The notes: generated by a model from the letters alone, not told the origin. A stretch of DNA of 35,763 nucleotides from Acidimicrobiia bacterium (GCA_009694435.1 SHUY01000012.1:1-35763); one strand, 5' to 3'. Shown: positions 1 through 9,953, counted from the first letter of the stretch. Made by a program: numbers and translations.

Positions 1-1374
1 GCTGCCTTGGCTGACGATGTAAATGCCAACGCCACCTTCAAAGCAATCAGCGCGGCGTGCCCAACTCCAGATTGGGTTCGTTCGTCCACCATTGCCTTTT
101 CTTCCGACCGCAAGTGGAGCGCGGCTGAGTTCGTAGACCACGGGTCCTGGGTTTTTGGTGCCCCCGAAATGGTAATTACTGACACCACTAACGATGCCCG
201 CAAAAAAGCTGATGTTCTAGCCGCCCGCGGCGATCGGGTTTTGCTATTAGCCAGTTCTACCTCGGCCCTTGATTCAACTGACGCCGCCCAACTACCCGCG
301 GATTTAATCCCCGTAGCACTGGTGGTGTTCGTAGAAAAGATTCGTTCCGACGCGGCCGAAACCCTCAAATACTTCTCTGATCAAGGAGTAGATCTAAAAG
401 TGATATCGGGAGATAACCCTCGCACCGTCGCGGCCGTGGCCCGCCGGGTGGGGTTCTCGGATGTGACTGATGCTTTCGACGCCCGCAACCTCCCCGAAGA
501 CGAACCGGCCATCGCAAATGTGCTTGATGAATATTCAGTTTTCGGCCGAGTTACTCCGCACCAAAAACGAGCAATGGTGGCCGCATTGCAGTCGCGCGGT
601 CATGTGGTTGCCATGACCGGTGATGGAGTCAACGACGTTCTAGCCCTCAAAGACGCTGATCTTGGTGTTGCTATGGGCTCGGGCGCCGCCGCTACTCGGG
701 CGGTGGCGCAACTGGTGTTGCTCGACAGCAAATTTTCTACCCTGCCGGGCGTGATGGCCGAAGGACGCCGAGTGATTGCCAACATCGAACGAGCCGCAAA
801 TTTGTTTGTTACTAAAACCGTCTACGCAGTTTTCATTGCCCTAGTAGTCGTCCTCACTGCTTGGCGCTATCCGTTCTTGCCTCGCCATCTGACCATAATA
901 AGCACTTTTACTATCGGCATCCCCGGATTTTTCTTAGCCCTCGGACCCAATACTCGTCGTTACATCCCTGGGCTATTGGATCGCGTCATGCGATTTTGTA
1001 TACCCGCGGGAGTAGTGGCGGGGGCTGCCGCGCTCACTACTTACGCCATGGCCTATTACGAAGAGAGTCTGTCGCTAAAAGAATCCCGCACCGCGGCGGC
1101 TTTAGTTCTGGTGATGATCGGCTTGTGGGTGTTGGTAATCCTTACCCGACCACTAAATCTCTGGAAGGGAGCGTTGGTCGGTTCGATGGCTGGCGGTGTA
1201 GCACTAGTGGTGTTAGTTCCACCGTTGAGCGATTTTTACGCGCTTGAGCCTCCGGGCTGGCGCATGATGGGTATCGGTGTATTAATAGCAGTAGGAGCGA
1301 TTGGGGCTATCGAAATTGGCTGGCGTGCTTCTCGGCGCTGGCCTAAGAAGTTCTTAAACCGCTCCGCCGATTAA
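1..1374 (+). CDS. Cation-translocating P-type ATPase (CtpE-like), 5'-truncated by the window edge
   Basis: ORF open to the window start. HAD P-domain motifs MTGDGVNDVLALKDADLGVAMG and SGDNPRT, followed by C-terminal TM segments with PRHLTIISTFTIGIPGFFLALGPN. Confidence 0.9.
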   Translation, partial: AALADDVNANATFKAISAACPTPDWVRSSTIAFSSDRKWSAAEFVDHGSWVFGAPEMVITDTTNDARKKADVLAARGDRVLLLASSTSALDSTDAAQLPADLIPVALVVFVEKIRSDAAETLKYFSDQGVDLKVISGDNPRTVAAVARRVGFSDVTDAFDARNLPEDEPAIANVLDEYSVFGRVTPHQKRAMVAALQSRGHVVAMTGDGVNDVLALKDADLGVAMGSGAAATRAVAQLVLLDSKFSTLPGVMAEGRRVIANIERAANLFVTKTVYAVFIALVVVLTAWRYPFLPRHLTIISTFTIGIPGFFLALGPNTRRYIPGLLDRVMRFCIPAGVVAGAAALTTYAMAYYEESLSLKESRTAAALVLVMIGLWVLVILTRPLNLWKGALVGSMAGGVALVVLVPPLSDFYALEPPGWRMMGIGVLIAVGAIGAIEIGWRASRRWPKKFLNRSAD

Positions 1375-2055
1375 GTTTCCAATAAGCGCGGTAACTGCCA
1401 TAGCCAATCCGCCACCAATAAAAACTCGCAGCGCGCCGCGCGTGGGCGAAGAGCCACCCAATCGACTGGCTACCGCTCCCGTCACCGCCAGCACGACAAG
1501 AGCAGTAATCGCAATGATTGCGATCCGATCACTTTTGGGTGCTAACAGGAGTGCCAGTAGAGGAATGGCCGCCCCTAAAGAAAAACTCACCGATGAAGCC
1601 AATGCCGCTTGTAGGGGGCGAGCGGTATTGGTTTGGATAATCCCCAACTCCTCCCGCAAGTGGGTTCCGACCGGGTCAACTTCTTGCAGACGAGTAGCAA
1701 CTTTTTGGGCCAGATCGCGATCAAGACCGCGGCCGATATAAATTTGCGTCAGTTCTTCTAACTCGCGGTCAGGAACAGTCCGCAGCTCGTCAGTCTCTTT
1801 GGCGATTTCGGCCTTTTCGGTGTCGCTTTGAGTGCTAACAGAGACAAACTCACCCGCGGCCATCGACATTGCCCCGGCCACTAAACCGGCTAAGCCCGCA
1901 ATAGCAATAGCATTCGTAGATGACTGTGAAGCGGCCACTCCAATAATCAGACTGGCGGTCGAGACGATCCCGTCGTCAGCTCCCAATACTGCAGCTCGAA
2001 GCCATCCGACGCGTGAATAGCGATGGCGCTCACGATGCGGAAGCATTAAACCCAT
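1354..2055 (-). CDS. VIT1/CCC1 family Fe2+/Mn2+ transporter
   Basis: LGADDGIVSTASLIIGVAA and GAMSMAAGEFVSVSTQSDTEKAEIAKE are typical of VIT/CCC1 (DUF125) proteins; several TM segments. Confidence 0.93.
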   Translation of the reverse strand: MGLMLPHRERHRYSRVGWLRAAVLGADDGIVSTASLIIGVAASQSSTNAIAIAGLAGLVAGAMSMAAGEFVSVSTQSDTEKAEIAKETDELRTVPDRELEELTQIYIGRGLDRDLAQKVATRLQEVDPVGTHLREELGIIQTNTARPLQAALASSVSFSLGAAIPLLALLLAPKSDRIAIIAITALVVLAVTGAVASRLGGSSPTRGALRVFIGGGLAMAVTALIGNLIGGAV

Positions 2056-3143
2056 TCCCTCCGGCGGAAAAATACGTACAACGGAGTACAGATAATAAGA
2101 ATCAATGAAGCCGTGACTAGAAATCCTGACCCCCAGCTCAAGTTGGGTTGGTCACGAAAGTTCATACCCAGTACACCAGTGATAAGAGTAGCAATTAAAA
2201 ATAATGAGCCCCAAGCCGCAATTTTTTGCTGCACCAAACTGAGCCGATTAGAAGTAAGGGCCAACTCGGCGTCGCGCAGTCCAGTTACTACATCACGCTG
2301 GCTTTCGACAAAATCATTAATTCGCAGTATGTGGTCAGCTACGTCTTGAAAGTGAACCCTTACCGTTTTGTCGATAAAAGGTATTTCTTGGCGAACGATG
2401 GTCGAAACCACATCTCGTAACGGAAGAGCTGAACGACGAAATCGAATTAGAGCCTTTCCCAGCGCAAACAATTTTAGCGATTGCCTCCGACTCTCTCGTG
2501 CCGCCGCCCGACCCGTGCTTTGTGCGGTGTCGTCGAGCAAGAGCTCTTCGCAGTCATCGAGTTCGTCATCAACGTCGGTAGTAACCATAAAGTAACGGTC
2601 CATCAAGGTGTCAAGAATCGACCACAATAAAAGTCCGGTCGAAGAAGATCGATGCGAAGTTCTTTGTATCGTAAAAATTTGCCCCACTCGCTCAATCGGA
2701 AACGGATTGGTCTTATGTGGACTTAGGCGGACCGTAAGCACCCAGCGGGCGGTAAAAGCAATCGTGATTTCTTCTGATCTAAGCGAGTCTTTCTCTAATC
2801 GACAGTCGAAAACGGGTACCTGATAAACCCCACCGCTAACGGTGAGTTTGGTGCGCCCCCCTTGTTTTCTGATGTTTTGTCCCGAAAACTCGTCGAGCGG
2901 AAGTTGTTTTAAGATTTGGTTGAGTTGAGTGGGGTCGGTGCAGTCGATCCAGAGGATGCCGCTGCGAGAACGAGATTGGGCTCGGATCTCATCGATTTTC
3001 AGTGGCTTAGCCTCCCCGCGGGTCGGAAACCAAGTAACCGCTACCGAAGCCGGATCGGGCGCACGAGTCTTCATCTCCTTGAGCCTACGGGGAACGGGAG
3101 GCGAGATGGGGGCCGGAACCAGTACGCTCGCAGGGGCACACAA
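2046..3143 (-). CDS. CorA-like magnesium/cobalt transporter
   Basis: C-terminal GVLGMNF (GMN motif) between two TM helices and a long helical soluble domain. The start is uncertain: TTG at 3143 or ATG at 3074. Confidence 0.88.
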   Translation of the reverse strand: MCAPASVLVPAPISPPVPRRLKEMKTRAPDPASVAVTWFPTRGEAKPLKIDEIRAQSRSRSGILWIDCTDPTQLNQILKQLPLDEFSGQNIRKQGGRTKLTVSGGVYQVPVFDCRLEKDSLRSEEITIAFTARWVLTVRLSPHKTNPFPIERVGQIFTIQRTSHRSSSTGLLLWSILDTLMDRYFMVTTDVDDELDDCEELLLDDTAQSTGRAAARESRRQSLKLFALGKALIRFRRSALPLRDVVSTIVRQEIPFIDKTVRVHFQDVADHILRINDFVESQRDVVTGLRDAELALTSNRLSLVQQKIAAWGSLFLIATLITGVLGMNFRDQPNLSWGSGFLVTASLILIICTPLYVFFRRREWV

Positions 3144-3179
3144 AGTGACCGTAAAGCCGCAAAGAAATGAGGACCTTCA

Positions 3180-4478
3180 ATGGCCATCGATACTCCCGCC
3201 AAAATCAACGACGGCGATATAACCGCCGATGCTTTGCGCGACCAAACGCGCTCTTGGCTGGCGAGTGTTCTACCCGAGGGGTGGATGGAGGCGGTTGATT
3301 CGGGCGATACCGATACTTATTCGAAGTTGCGTAGTGCTCTTAGTTACAACGACTGGTGCAAGACCCTCGGGGAGTCTGGTTACGCCACCCCCACTTGGCC
3401 TGCTGAATACGGCGCGGGACTTTCTTTGAACCCCGGTCAAGCTCGTTCAGTCAATGAAGTTCTAAACCACTACCGCGTGCCGCGTCCGTTCAATATCATT
3501 GGGATCGGGATGGGTGGGCCCACGTTGATCGCGTGCGGCACCGAAGAGCAAAAAATGCAGTTGTTGCGCCCACTAGCCACCAACGAAGAAATCTGGTGTC
3601 AACTTTTCTCTGAGCCGGGAGCGGGTAGCGATGTCGCTGGTCTTGCTACCCGTGCGGTCCGTGATGGTGATGAATGGATTATTAACGGTCAAAAAGTGTG
3701 GACCACTCTGGCTCATTTATCCCGCTGGGGAATGCTGCTGGCGCGTACCGATCCTGATTCACCTAAACATCGCGGTCTTTCTTACTTCATTATCGACATG
3801 CAAGCTCCCGGAGTAGACATCCGGCCGCTGGTGCAGATAACGGGCGACGCAGAATTTAACGAAGTCTTTATGGACAATGTTCGCATTCCCGACTCCATGC
3901 GGGTGGGGCCTGAAGGGGACGGTTGGCGAGTAGCGATCACCACCCTCATGAACGAACGCATCGCGCTATCGGGAGCAGGCTCGCTGGCCGGTGATGCTGC
4001 TGGAGGCAGTACCTCCGAAAAATTAATCGCACGCCATCGTCCAGTGTCTGACTTAGGTAGTCGTCAGCGCCTGGCCCAGTTGTTTATTGATGAGCGTCTA
4101 ATCAAATTAAATAACCAACGCGCGGCCGAGAAGCGCCGTAGTGGGGGAGAAGCGGGGCCAGAGGGTTCAATTACTAAATTGATGCAGGCCGAGTTCAACC
4201 AGCGCTTACAAAAAGTAGCGATTGATCTAGAAGGCCCGGGAGGAATGGCGTGGGAAGGCCAAGGGACTGAGCCCGGAGCGATGGCCGGTTTTGTCAGCGA
4301 TGTGGCTAACAATCGATCTGACATTTCCCGCACCTTCTTGCGGGCCCAGGCCAACACCATTGAGGGGGGAACCTCAAACATCATGCGCAATATCCTTGGC
4401 GAACGGGTTTTGGGTCTTCCTAAAGAATTCGATGACTCACGCGAAAAAGCCTGGATCGACGTACCGCGATCGGTGTAA
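3180..4478 (+). CDS. Acyl-CoA dehydrogenase family protein
   Basis: FSEPGAGSDVAGLATRAVRDGDEWIINGQKVWTT and the catalytic-base region TIEGGTSNIMRNILGERVLGLP. Confidence 0.95.
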   Translation: MAIDTPAKINDGDITADALRDQTRSWLASVLPEGWMEAVDSGDTDTYSKLRSALSYNDWCKTLGESGYATPTWPAEYGAGLSLNPGQARSVNEVLNHYRVPRPFNIIGIGMGGPTLIACGTEEQKMQLLRPLATNEEIWCQLFSEPGAGSDVAGLATRAVRDGDEWIINGQKVWTTLAHLSRWGMLLARTDPDSPKHRGLSYFIIDMQAPGVDIRPLVQITGDAEFNEVFMDNVRIPDSMRVGPEGDGWRVAITTLMNERIALSGAGSLAGDAAGGSTSEKLIARHRPVSDLGSRQRLAQLFIDERLIKLNNQRAAEKRRSGGEAGPEGSITKLMQAEFNQRLQKVAIDLEGPGGMAWEGQGTEPGAMAGFVSDVANNRSDISRTFLRAQANTIEGGTSNIMRNILGERVLGLPKEFDDSREKAWIDVPRSV

Positions 4479-4510
4479 AAATTAACAATTGCTAATAAGT
4501 TGAGGATCTG

Positions 4511-5569
4511 ATGAATCGGAAACTCCACCGGTTTTTTCGCCGGCGCCATACTCAAGATTCAGAAATTGAACTCGCCGCCCAAGAGGGGTATTTGGCTCTT
4601 CTAGTTCTTGACCGTGAGGTACTCCCGGCTAAAAGGCGCTACACCATGGCTGAACTAGCGGCTAAGTCAGGAACCGACCTTTCTACCGCGCAGTCGCTTT
4701 GGCGGGCAGTGGGGTTCCCTGATCTCCCCGAAGATTTACCAGGCTTTACCGATGACGACGTTAAAGCCATGAAAAGTTTTGTCGAGACCCTCACCGCTTC
4801 GGGTATTGGTGAAATCGATCTCGACAGTTCGCTGACCATCGCCCGAGTTTTAGGTTCTTCTTTGGCCACTGCGGCCGATGCGGTTAGTGAGAGTGTGGCC
4901 GACCGTTTTCGTCTTGCTCGTGACGCTGGAGTGAGCGATGAAGAACTGGCTAGTGTCATCGCGGGTCAATCTCAACTTCCTCAGTTGGCCGAAATGGTTG
5001 ACCACATATTCAGGTTGCAGTTACGGGCGGCGTTTTGGCGCCGCCTCGCGTTAGTGGACACTGATCACAGCGGGAGCATCCCCGGTTCAATTGGGTTCGT
5101 AGATCTGGTGGGATTTACTGCTTTATCCGAAGAAATAGGTGAAGAAGAACTTGGTGGTCTAGTGCGGCGTTTTAACGATATGGCCTACGACACGGTAGCT
5201 AGTGCTAACGGACGGGTAGTTAAAACTATTGGCGATGCCGTTATGTTTGTCGCCCATACACCCGAAATTACCGCTGATATCGCCACCCAAATCACCGCCC
5301 GATCACTTTCGGACCCTGCCTTACCGCGTGCTCGAGCCGGAATCGCTGAAGGGGAGTTGGTAGTACGCCAAGGCGATTACTTTGGCCCCGTAGTAAACCT
5401 TGCTAGCCGCCTCACCGACATGGCTCGTCCGGGCACAGTATTGGCTCCTACGGAAATGGGAGAGCAACTGGCTAACGGTGGTCGCTTCGATATTCACCGC
5501 CTTGGCCGACGACGCGTTCGCGATATTGGCCGCATTGATATTTGTTCAATAAAATCTTTACCCGCGTAA
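4511..5569 (+). CDS. Class III adenylate/guanylate cyclase with Rv1264-like N-terminal regulatory domain
   Basis: Cyclase homology domain FVDLVGFTALSEEIGEEEL...VVKTIGDAVMFVA...GPVVNLASRLTD. The N-terminal region (YTMAELAAKSGTDLSTAQSLWRAVGFPDLPED) resembles pH-sensing mycobacterial cyclases. Confidence 0.9.
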   Translation: MNRKLHRFFRRRHTQDSEIELAAQEGYLALLVLDREVLPAKRRYTMAELAAKSGTDLSTAQSLWRAVGFPDLPEDLPGFTDDDVKAMKSFVETLTASGIGEIDLDSSLTIARVLGSSLATAADAVSESVADRFRLARDAGVSDEELASVIAGQSQLPQLAEMVDHIFRLQLRAAFWRRLALVDTDHSGSIPGSIGFVDLVGFTALSEEIGEEELGGLVRRFNDMAYDTVASANGRVVKTIGDAVMFVAHTPEITADIATQITARSLSDPALPRARAGIAEGELVVRQGDYFGPVVNLASRLTDMARPGTVLAPTEMGEQLANGGRFDIHRLGRRRVRDIGRIDICSIKSLPA

Positions 5570-5599
5570 AACTAAATCTCTTAGTAGTCAGGTAGTGTC

Positions 5600-6508
5600 G
5601 TGAGCGTGAAAACTGATGAAGCTATCGATCGCAACGGCGACCAACTTTGCCTACTCACAGTACACGCGCATCCTGACGACGAAGCCTCAAAAGGCAGCGC
5701 TACCGTTGCTCGCTATCGGTCGATGGGCGTGCATACGGTATTGGTTTGTTGCACCGGAGGAGAGGCCGGCGATATTTTAAATCCGAGCGTCGACACCGAA
5801 GAAGTTAGAGCCAACTTGGCCCAAGTGCGGGCGGCCGAGCTGGCCGCCGCAGCTACGGCCATTGGCTATGAGACCGTTTATCTGCTTGGTTACCACGACT
5901 CGGGTATGCCCGACACCCCAGTAAACGCTCGACCCGATAATTTCGCTAACGCTCCCCTCGACGAAGCCGTAGAGCGTTTAGTGCGGATCATCCGCACTGA
6001 GCGGCCCCAGGTAATCGTCACTTACGCCGACGACCAAGAGTTCTATCCCCACCCCGACCACATTCGGGTGCACGAAATTTCCCAACCGGCCTTTGAAGCC
6101 GCCGGCGACCCGCGGCGTTACCCTGAAGCGGGCGACCCGTGGCAACCCGCCAAAATGTATTACACCGGATTTTCCAAGCGGCGCATAGAGGCTATGCACA
6201 ACGAATTCATTCGTTTGGGCGAAGAAAGCCCATACGCTCAGTGGTTTGAACGGGGTTTCCCCGAACGGGATCACCGCTTTACGACTTTTGTTGACGTGGG
6301 CGAGTGGCTGCACCATCGCCGAGCGGGTCTGTTGGCTCATCGCACTCAGGTTGATCCCGAAGGACATTGGATGCGTCTACCGGACGACACTCTGCGCCGA
6401 ATATTTCCTTACGACGAATACGTTCTGGCCGAATCTCGAGTCGCCCCCATCCCCGAAGGCGAAACTGAAGACGACTTATTCATCGGCGTGGTCGGATCGC
6501 TTCCCTAA
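5600..6508 (+). CDS. mca: PIG-L/LmbE deacetylase family; mycothiol S-conjugate amidase (Mca)-like
   Basis: HAHPDDEASKGSATVARYRSMGVHTVLVCCTGGEAGDILNP, and YADDQEFYPHPDHIRVHEI. Confidence 0.88.
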   Translation: MSVKTDEAIDRNGDQLCLLTVHAHPDDEASKGSATVARYRSMGVHTVLVCCTGGEAGDILNPSVDTEEVRANLAQVRAAELAAAATAIGYETVYLLGYHDSGMPDTPVNARPDNFANAPLDEAVERLVRIIRTERPQVIVTYADDQEFYPHPDHIRVHEISQPAFEAAGDPRRYPEAGDPWQPAKMYYTGFSKRRIEAMHNEFIRLGEESPYAQWFERGFPERDHRFTTFVDVGEWLHHRRAGLLAHRTQVDPEGHWMRLPDDTLRRIFPYDEYVLAESRVAPIPEGETEDDLFIGVVGSLP

Positions 6509-6530
6509 GCGCACCAAAATCTCCAAACAA

Positions 6531-7421
6531 TCAACCCGCTTTTTGCTGGTCTCGTAACTCGCGATAGCCAATGAGGGTTACGCCAGCTTTTTCTACCAAA
6601 TTTCTAAATCTCAAATCATGGTTAAGCATTTTATAGTCGTCTACTCTGCCCACCCAGTCTGGATGCGCGGCGCGTAACTCGTCTGAATCAATTGCGGGGT
6701 GAAGATAAATTTCGGTAACTCCTGGCTTTAGATTAGCTAATGCTTCTTCTACGTATGGCCGACTGCCAACTCCTTGGTAATAAATAAAGTGATCGGGGAA
6801 CAAGACTCCTTCCTGCCTAGCCAACTCTCGGTAGGGGAACCCCACCAAACTTTCTCCCTCTACTGGCCCCATACGCAACGGGAGATTGAAGTCAGTGGCG
6901 AGTTCAAGGTACACACCAAAAAAATCGGCTCGTAATTGCAGCGTTCCCATGTGACTGTCAAGGTGGGTTACATCTATTCCCCACAAAATGGCTCGTTCTA
7001 TCTGCGCCTGAAGTTCGCGGCGGACTTCATCAAGGTCGGCGTGATCCCAAGTGTCTTCAACTGTCCTCGGGAACCCTCCATTACCATCGAGCAAACTCGG
7101 GGCTTGGGTAATGGGCCCCCAGCGGTACTCATCGAATTCTGAATTAAGGGTCAGGTGTACACCGATGTCGTCACCCCGATAATTAGCGGTCGCGCTGCGA
7201 GCCCACGGGCACGGAACCATCAAAGACGCAGTGGTGGCTAATCCGGTTCGCAGGGATTCATAAATTCCAACGTTGGCCGACCAGCATGATCCGAGATCGT
7301 CACAATTAATAATCAGGAGTTTGGCGTCGGGGTCAAAACCAAGGTTTTCGCTAAGCGTTGTCACTGGTTCTCCTGACCGTAGTGGCCGTGTTTTAAGGGC
7401 ATATCTGCGGGCTAGCTGCAT
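6531..7421 (-). CDS. ChbG/HpnK (YdjC)-family carbohydrate deacetylase
   Basis: LIINCDDLGSCWSANVGIYESLRTGLATTASLMVPCPWA; metal-ligand motif THLDSHMGTL. Confidence 0.87.
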   Translation of the reverse strand: MQLARRYALKTRPLRSGEPVTTLSENLGFDPDAKLLIINCDDLGSCWSANVGIYESLRTGLATTASLMVPCPWARSATANYRGDDIGVHLTLNSEFDEYRWGPITQAPSLLDGNGGFPRTVEDTWDHADLDEVRRELQAQIERAILWGIDVTHLDSHMGTLQLRADFFGVYLELATDFNLPLRMGPVEGESLVGFPYRELARQEGVLFPDHFIYYQGVGSRPYVEEALANLKPGVTEIYLHPAIDSDELRAAHPDWVGRVDDYKMLNHDLRFRNLVEKAGVTLIGYRELRDQQKAG

Positions 7422-7455
7422 CCCTCAACTGAGCGCTTCACCCTACGCTAGTGCT

Positions 7456-8208
7456 ATGCGAAACCGCGCGGGGCAAAAAAAATTACCTTCAATGATCGCC
7501 ACCAGTCTGGTGGTGCTGGCCCTAGTGGCCTTGTCGGCCTGTGGTGGTGGGGGAGGATCTTCTTCGGCGGCTAAGAATGAGCGCGGTACCAATACCTCGA
7601 AAAAAACTAAAGAATCTGAAAAAACCAAGGATCTTGGTTGTCGTTTTATCGTGGCCAGTACTCGACCCCGAGAGACAACTCCACCACCAGTTACTGAGTT
7701 TCTTACCACCGCGGTGGCTGAGTCGGCGCCGTGTTACGACAAAATAACTTTTACTTTTGACGGCGGTGGTGGTGATGATGTACCCCCCGGCTATCTAGTG
7801 GAGTACCGCAAAAAGCCTTACCTGGAAGGTGCGGTAAGTTCTACGGCCGGATTTTCTGAGGCCAAATACGTGCTTTACGTCGAGATGCGTCCGGTCTCGG
7901 TGGAAGACCGCCGCTTCGCCGGTCGCCCTCGTTCAACCTATAAAGGAAATCTGCGGCTTGGACTTAAGGGAATGAAACACACAGTTATAGTCGAATGGTT
8001 GAGCAAAGCCTTGCCAGAACTTTTTGACCGCGGGTTTGGAAATGATAAATCAACTACAACTTTGGTTCCCGACCCCGCCTTTGTTCCGGCGCCCAACGAC
8101 CCCGACTACAGCCGAGTGGTCTGGCTTATCGGAGTAGACGAAAAGCGCCCCTTTACTGTCGATGCCGCCAATAATCCCCCTCGGATCAGTGTGTTGGTGA
8201 TGCGCTAA
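7456..8208 (+). CDS. Putative lipoprotein with AMIN-like C-terminal domain
   Basis: In-frame ATG at 7456 gives a signal peptide with lipobox-like LVALSACGGGG. C-terminal YKGNLRLGLKGMKHTVIVEWLSKALPE...YSRVVWLIGVDEKRPFTV resembles actinobacterial AMIN-like proteins. The ORF-track start at 7273 is probably too far upstream. Confidence 0.65.
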   Translation: MRNRAGQKKLPSMIATSLVVLALVALSACGGGGGSSSAAKNERGTNTSKKTKESEKTKDLGCRFIVASTRPRETTPPPVTEFLTTAVAESAPCYDKITFTFDGGGGDDVPPGYLVEYRKKPYLEGAVSSTAGFSEAKYVLYVEMRPVSVEDRRFAGRPRSTYKGNLRLGLKGMKHTVIVEWLSKALPELFDRGFGNDKSTTTLVPDPAFVPAPNDPDYSRVVWLIGVDEKRPFTVDAANNPPRISVLVMR

Positions 8209-8573
8209 TGACGAGTGCGCTTAATGAAGGTTTAATAGTTTTTGACGATGACGGTAACGAAGTCGTCATTCCTGCTGGACAGGTTGACGAACTTCTTGTC
8301 TCCCTGAAAGATCTGAGTTCGGTAACAGTTTCTGCCTGTCCCGCGTGTCGCAGTCGAGTAGTGGCGTGCTTGGCTCTAATCGAAACTGCTTTTGTCAGTG
8401 CTCATCCATCAACTTGCGACTTAGTTGACTTAGCCGAAGAGGCCCCTACTTTGCATCTTTATGTTTTTGACGCCGACACCACTTGTCGCCACCGAGGCTG
8501 GCATGACCCAGGGTTTGAAGAGTGGAGCGAAGCAGTAGAAGAGCACTTAGCCCCGGCGCGCTGCATCTCTTAG
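8208..8573 (+). CDS. Hypothetical protein with CPxC and further Cys/His, possibly metal-binding
   Basis: 121-aa ORF whose ATG overlaps the upstream TAA (TAATG). SACPACRSRVVAC...STCDL...TTCRHRGWHDPGFEEW. Confidence 0.65.
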   Translation: MTSALNEGLIVFDDDGNEVVIPAGQVDELLVSLKDLSSVTVSACPACRSRVVACLALIETAFVSAHPSTCDLVDLAEEAPTLHLYVFDADTTCRHRGWHDPGFEEWSEAVEEHLAPARCIS

Positions 8574-8576
8574 CGT

Positions 8577-9116
8577 TTAGCGGTTTTTATTTAACCAATA
8601 TCGAGCAATAGGCCCTAACGCCAACCCTAAAGCCGCCCCGGCAATCACATCTGATGCGTGGTGCAAGCGCACATAGATTCGACTAAAGGCAACAAGCCCC
8701 GCCAAAGTGAACCAAAACGGAGCGCTCTTGGGGCCCTTACTCAGTGCAAACGCAGCCATAAATGCGGTAGCTGCATGGCCTGATGGGAAGGAAGAAGTAA
8801 TCGGCCTCCGCATTTTGTAAGGAAGCGGCTCTTGATGTTCGTAGTGTTCATTGGGGCGAGTTCGACCAAAAAATTGCTTAACTATTCCGTTAGTAAGCAC
8901 CGACTCATAGCCCAACGCCTTACTAAAACGTAAGGCGTAGCCAATGTCTCGAACGCTAACTGCTCGGACGAATCCAAAAGCATGCCAAATCATCCCGTGG
9001 TCGGCCGCACTAGAAAGACCAAAAAATATTCGGTCAAGAAACGGCGATCGGTGGGGCTCCAGCCATTTATCTACCCGTTCATCAAATTCATGAACCCGCT
9101 CTAAATATTCGTTCAC
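8577..9116 (-). CDS. PAP2 superfamily phosphatase
   Basis: KQFFGRTRPNE...SSFPSGHAATAF...SRIYVRLHHASDVIAGAALG: the three PAP2 motifs. Confidence 0.93.
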   Translation of the reverse strand: MNEYLERVHEFDERVDKWLEPHRSPFLDRIFFGLSSAADHGMIWHAFGFVRAVSVRDIGYALRFSKALGYESVLTNGIVKQFFGRTRPNEHYEHQEPLPYKMRRPITSSFPSGHAATAFMAAFALSKGPKSAPFWFTLAGLVAFSRIYVRLHHASDVIAGAALGLALGPIARYWLNKNR

Positions 9117-9149
9117 CCCGCCAATGCTAATGGCTAATTGATTCCCGTC

Positions 9150-9953
9150 TTACCCTGTACTGACTCTAAGTTCTTCGGCACGCGCCGGATCGCCCCCAAA
9201 AGCGGGGCAGTAATCCTTATACGAACACCAATCGCAGAGCTTGCTGGTGTTAGTAGGAAAGTTGTCAGTAGCACAAGCTTTTTTAATGGCTGTCCATCGA
9301 GCACTAGTTTTTGTCTCGATTCCCCGACAAGTCTGATCGTCGGCTTTGGCCACAATGGCCTTGGCGTCAGTTAAATAGAGGAGTTGGACTTTTTTGGGCC
9401 GCCGGCCAAGCATTCCTTGACAGAGCACGGCGTAAGTATGGACTTGGGTTAGGGCGTCGCCCTGAAAACGGGGAGAAGGGGAACGGCCACTTTTGTAATC
9501 GGTGACAGTGAGTTCACCGTCATTATCGAGGTCAAGCCGGTCGATAATCCCGCGCATTAACACTCCGCCGATCTCGGCTTCGAGTTTTAGTTCCAGCCCG
9601 ATGGGGTTTACTGTGGTGGGATCTTCAAGATCAAAGTATCGGCCTACTAATAGTGCGGCGTCAGAAAAAAACTTTTCTTCGTCTTCTTGTTTTAGTTTTA
9701 GTTTGGTGAAGTCAGGCGTGGTAACGAATTCAATTTTAGCGTGGTCGAGGTCAGATTGGGCGTGGTCGCGAGTGCGTTCGGCCGGGTTGCGCTTCATGAG
9801 ATGTTCTAAAGCCGAATGCACCAGAGTTCCCCTTGACGATGCAACTGAAGGTTCGCTGGGGAGACGATCTAGGTAAGAAAACTTAAATTGTTGGGGGCAT
9901 TTTGAAAATGCTGCGCTCGAACTAGGAGAAAGCGATACGGGTACGGTGGCCAT
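9150..9953 (-). CDS. RecB/AddB-like PD-(D/E)XK nuclease with probable 4Fe-4S cluster
   Basis: SPSSSAAFSKCPQQFKFSYLDRLP, GTLVHSALEHL, GIIDRLDLDNDGELTVTDYKSG, and C-terminal LCDWCSYKDYC. Confidence 0.9.
   Translation of the reverse strand: MATVPVSLSPSSSAAFSKCPQQFKFSYLDRLPSEPSVASSRGTLVHSALEHLMKRNPAERTRDHAQSDLDHAKIEFVTTPDFTKLKLKQEDEEKFFSDAALLVGRYFDLEDPTTVNPIGLELKLEAEIGGVLMRGIIDRLDLDNDGELTVTDYKSGRSPSPRFQGDALTQVHTYAVLCQGMLGRRPKKVQLLYLTDAKAIVAKADDQTCRGIETKTSARWTAIKKACATDNFPTNTSKLCDWCSYKDYCPAFGGDPARAEELRVSTG

Noticed and set aside
4064-4555. 163-aa antisense ORF spanning the end of the acyl-CoA dehydrogenase
   Set aside because: Overlaps two good + strand genes; no family resemblance.
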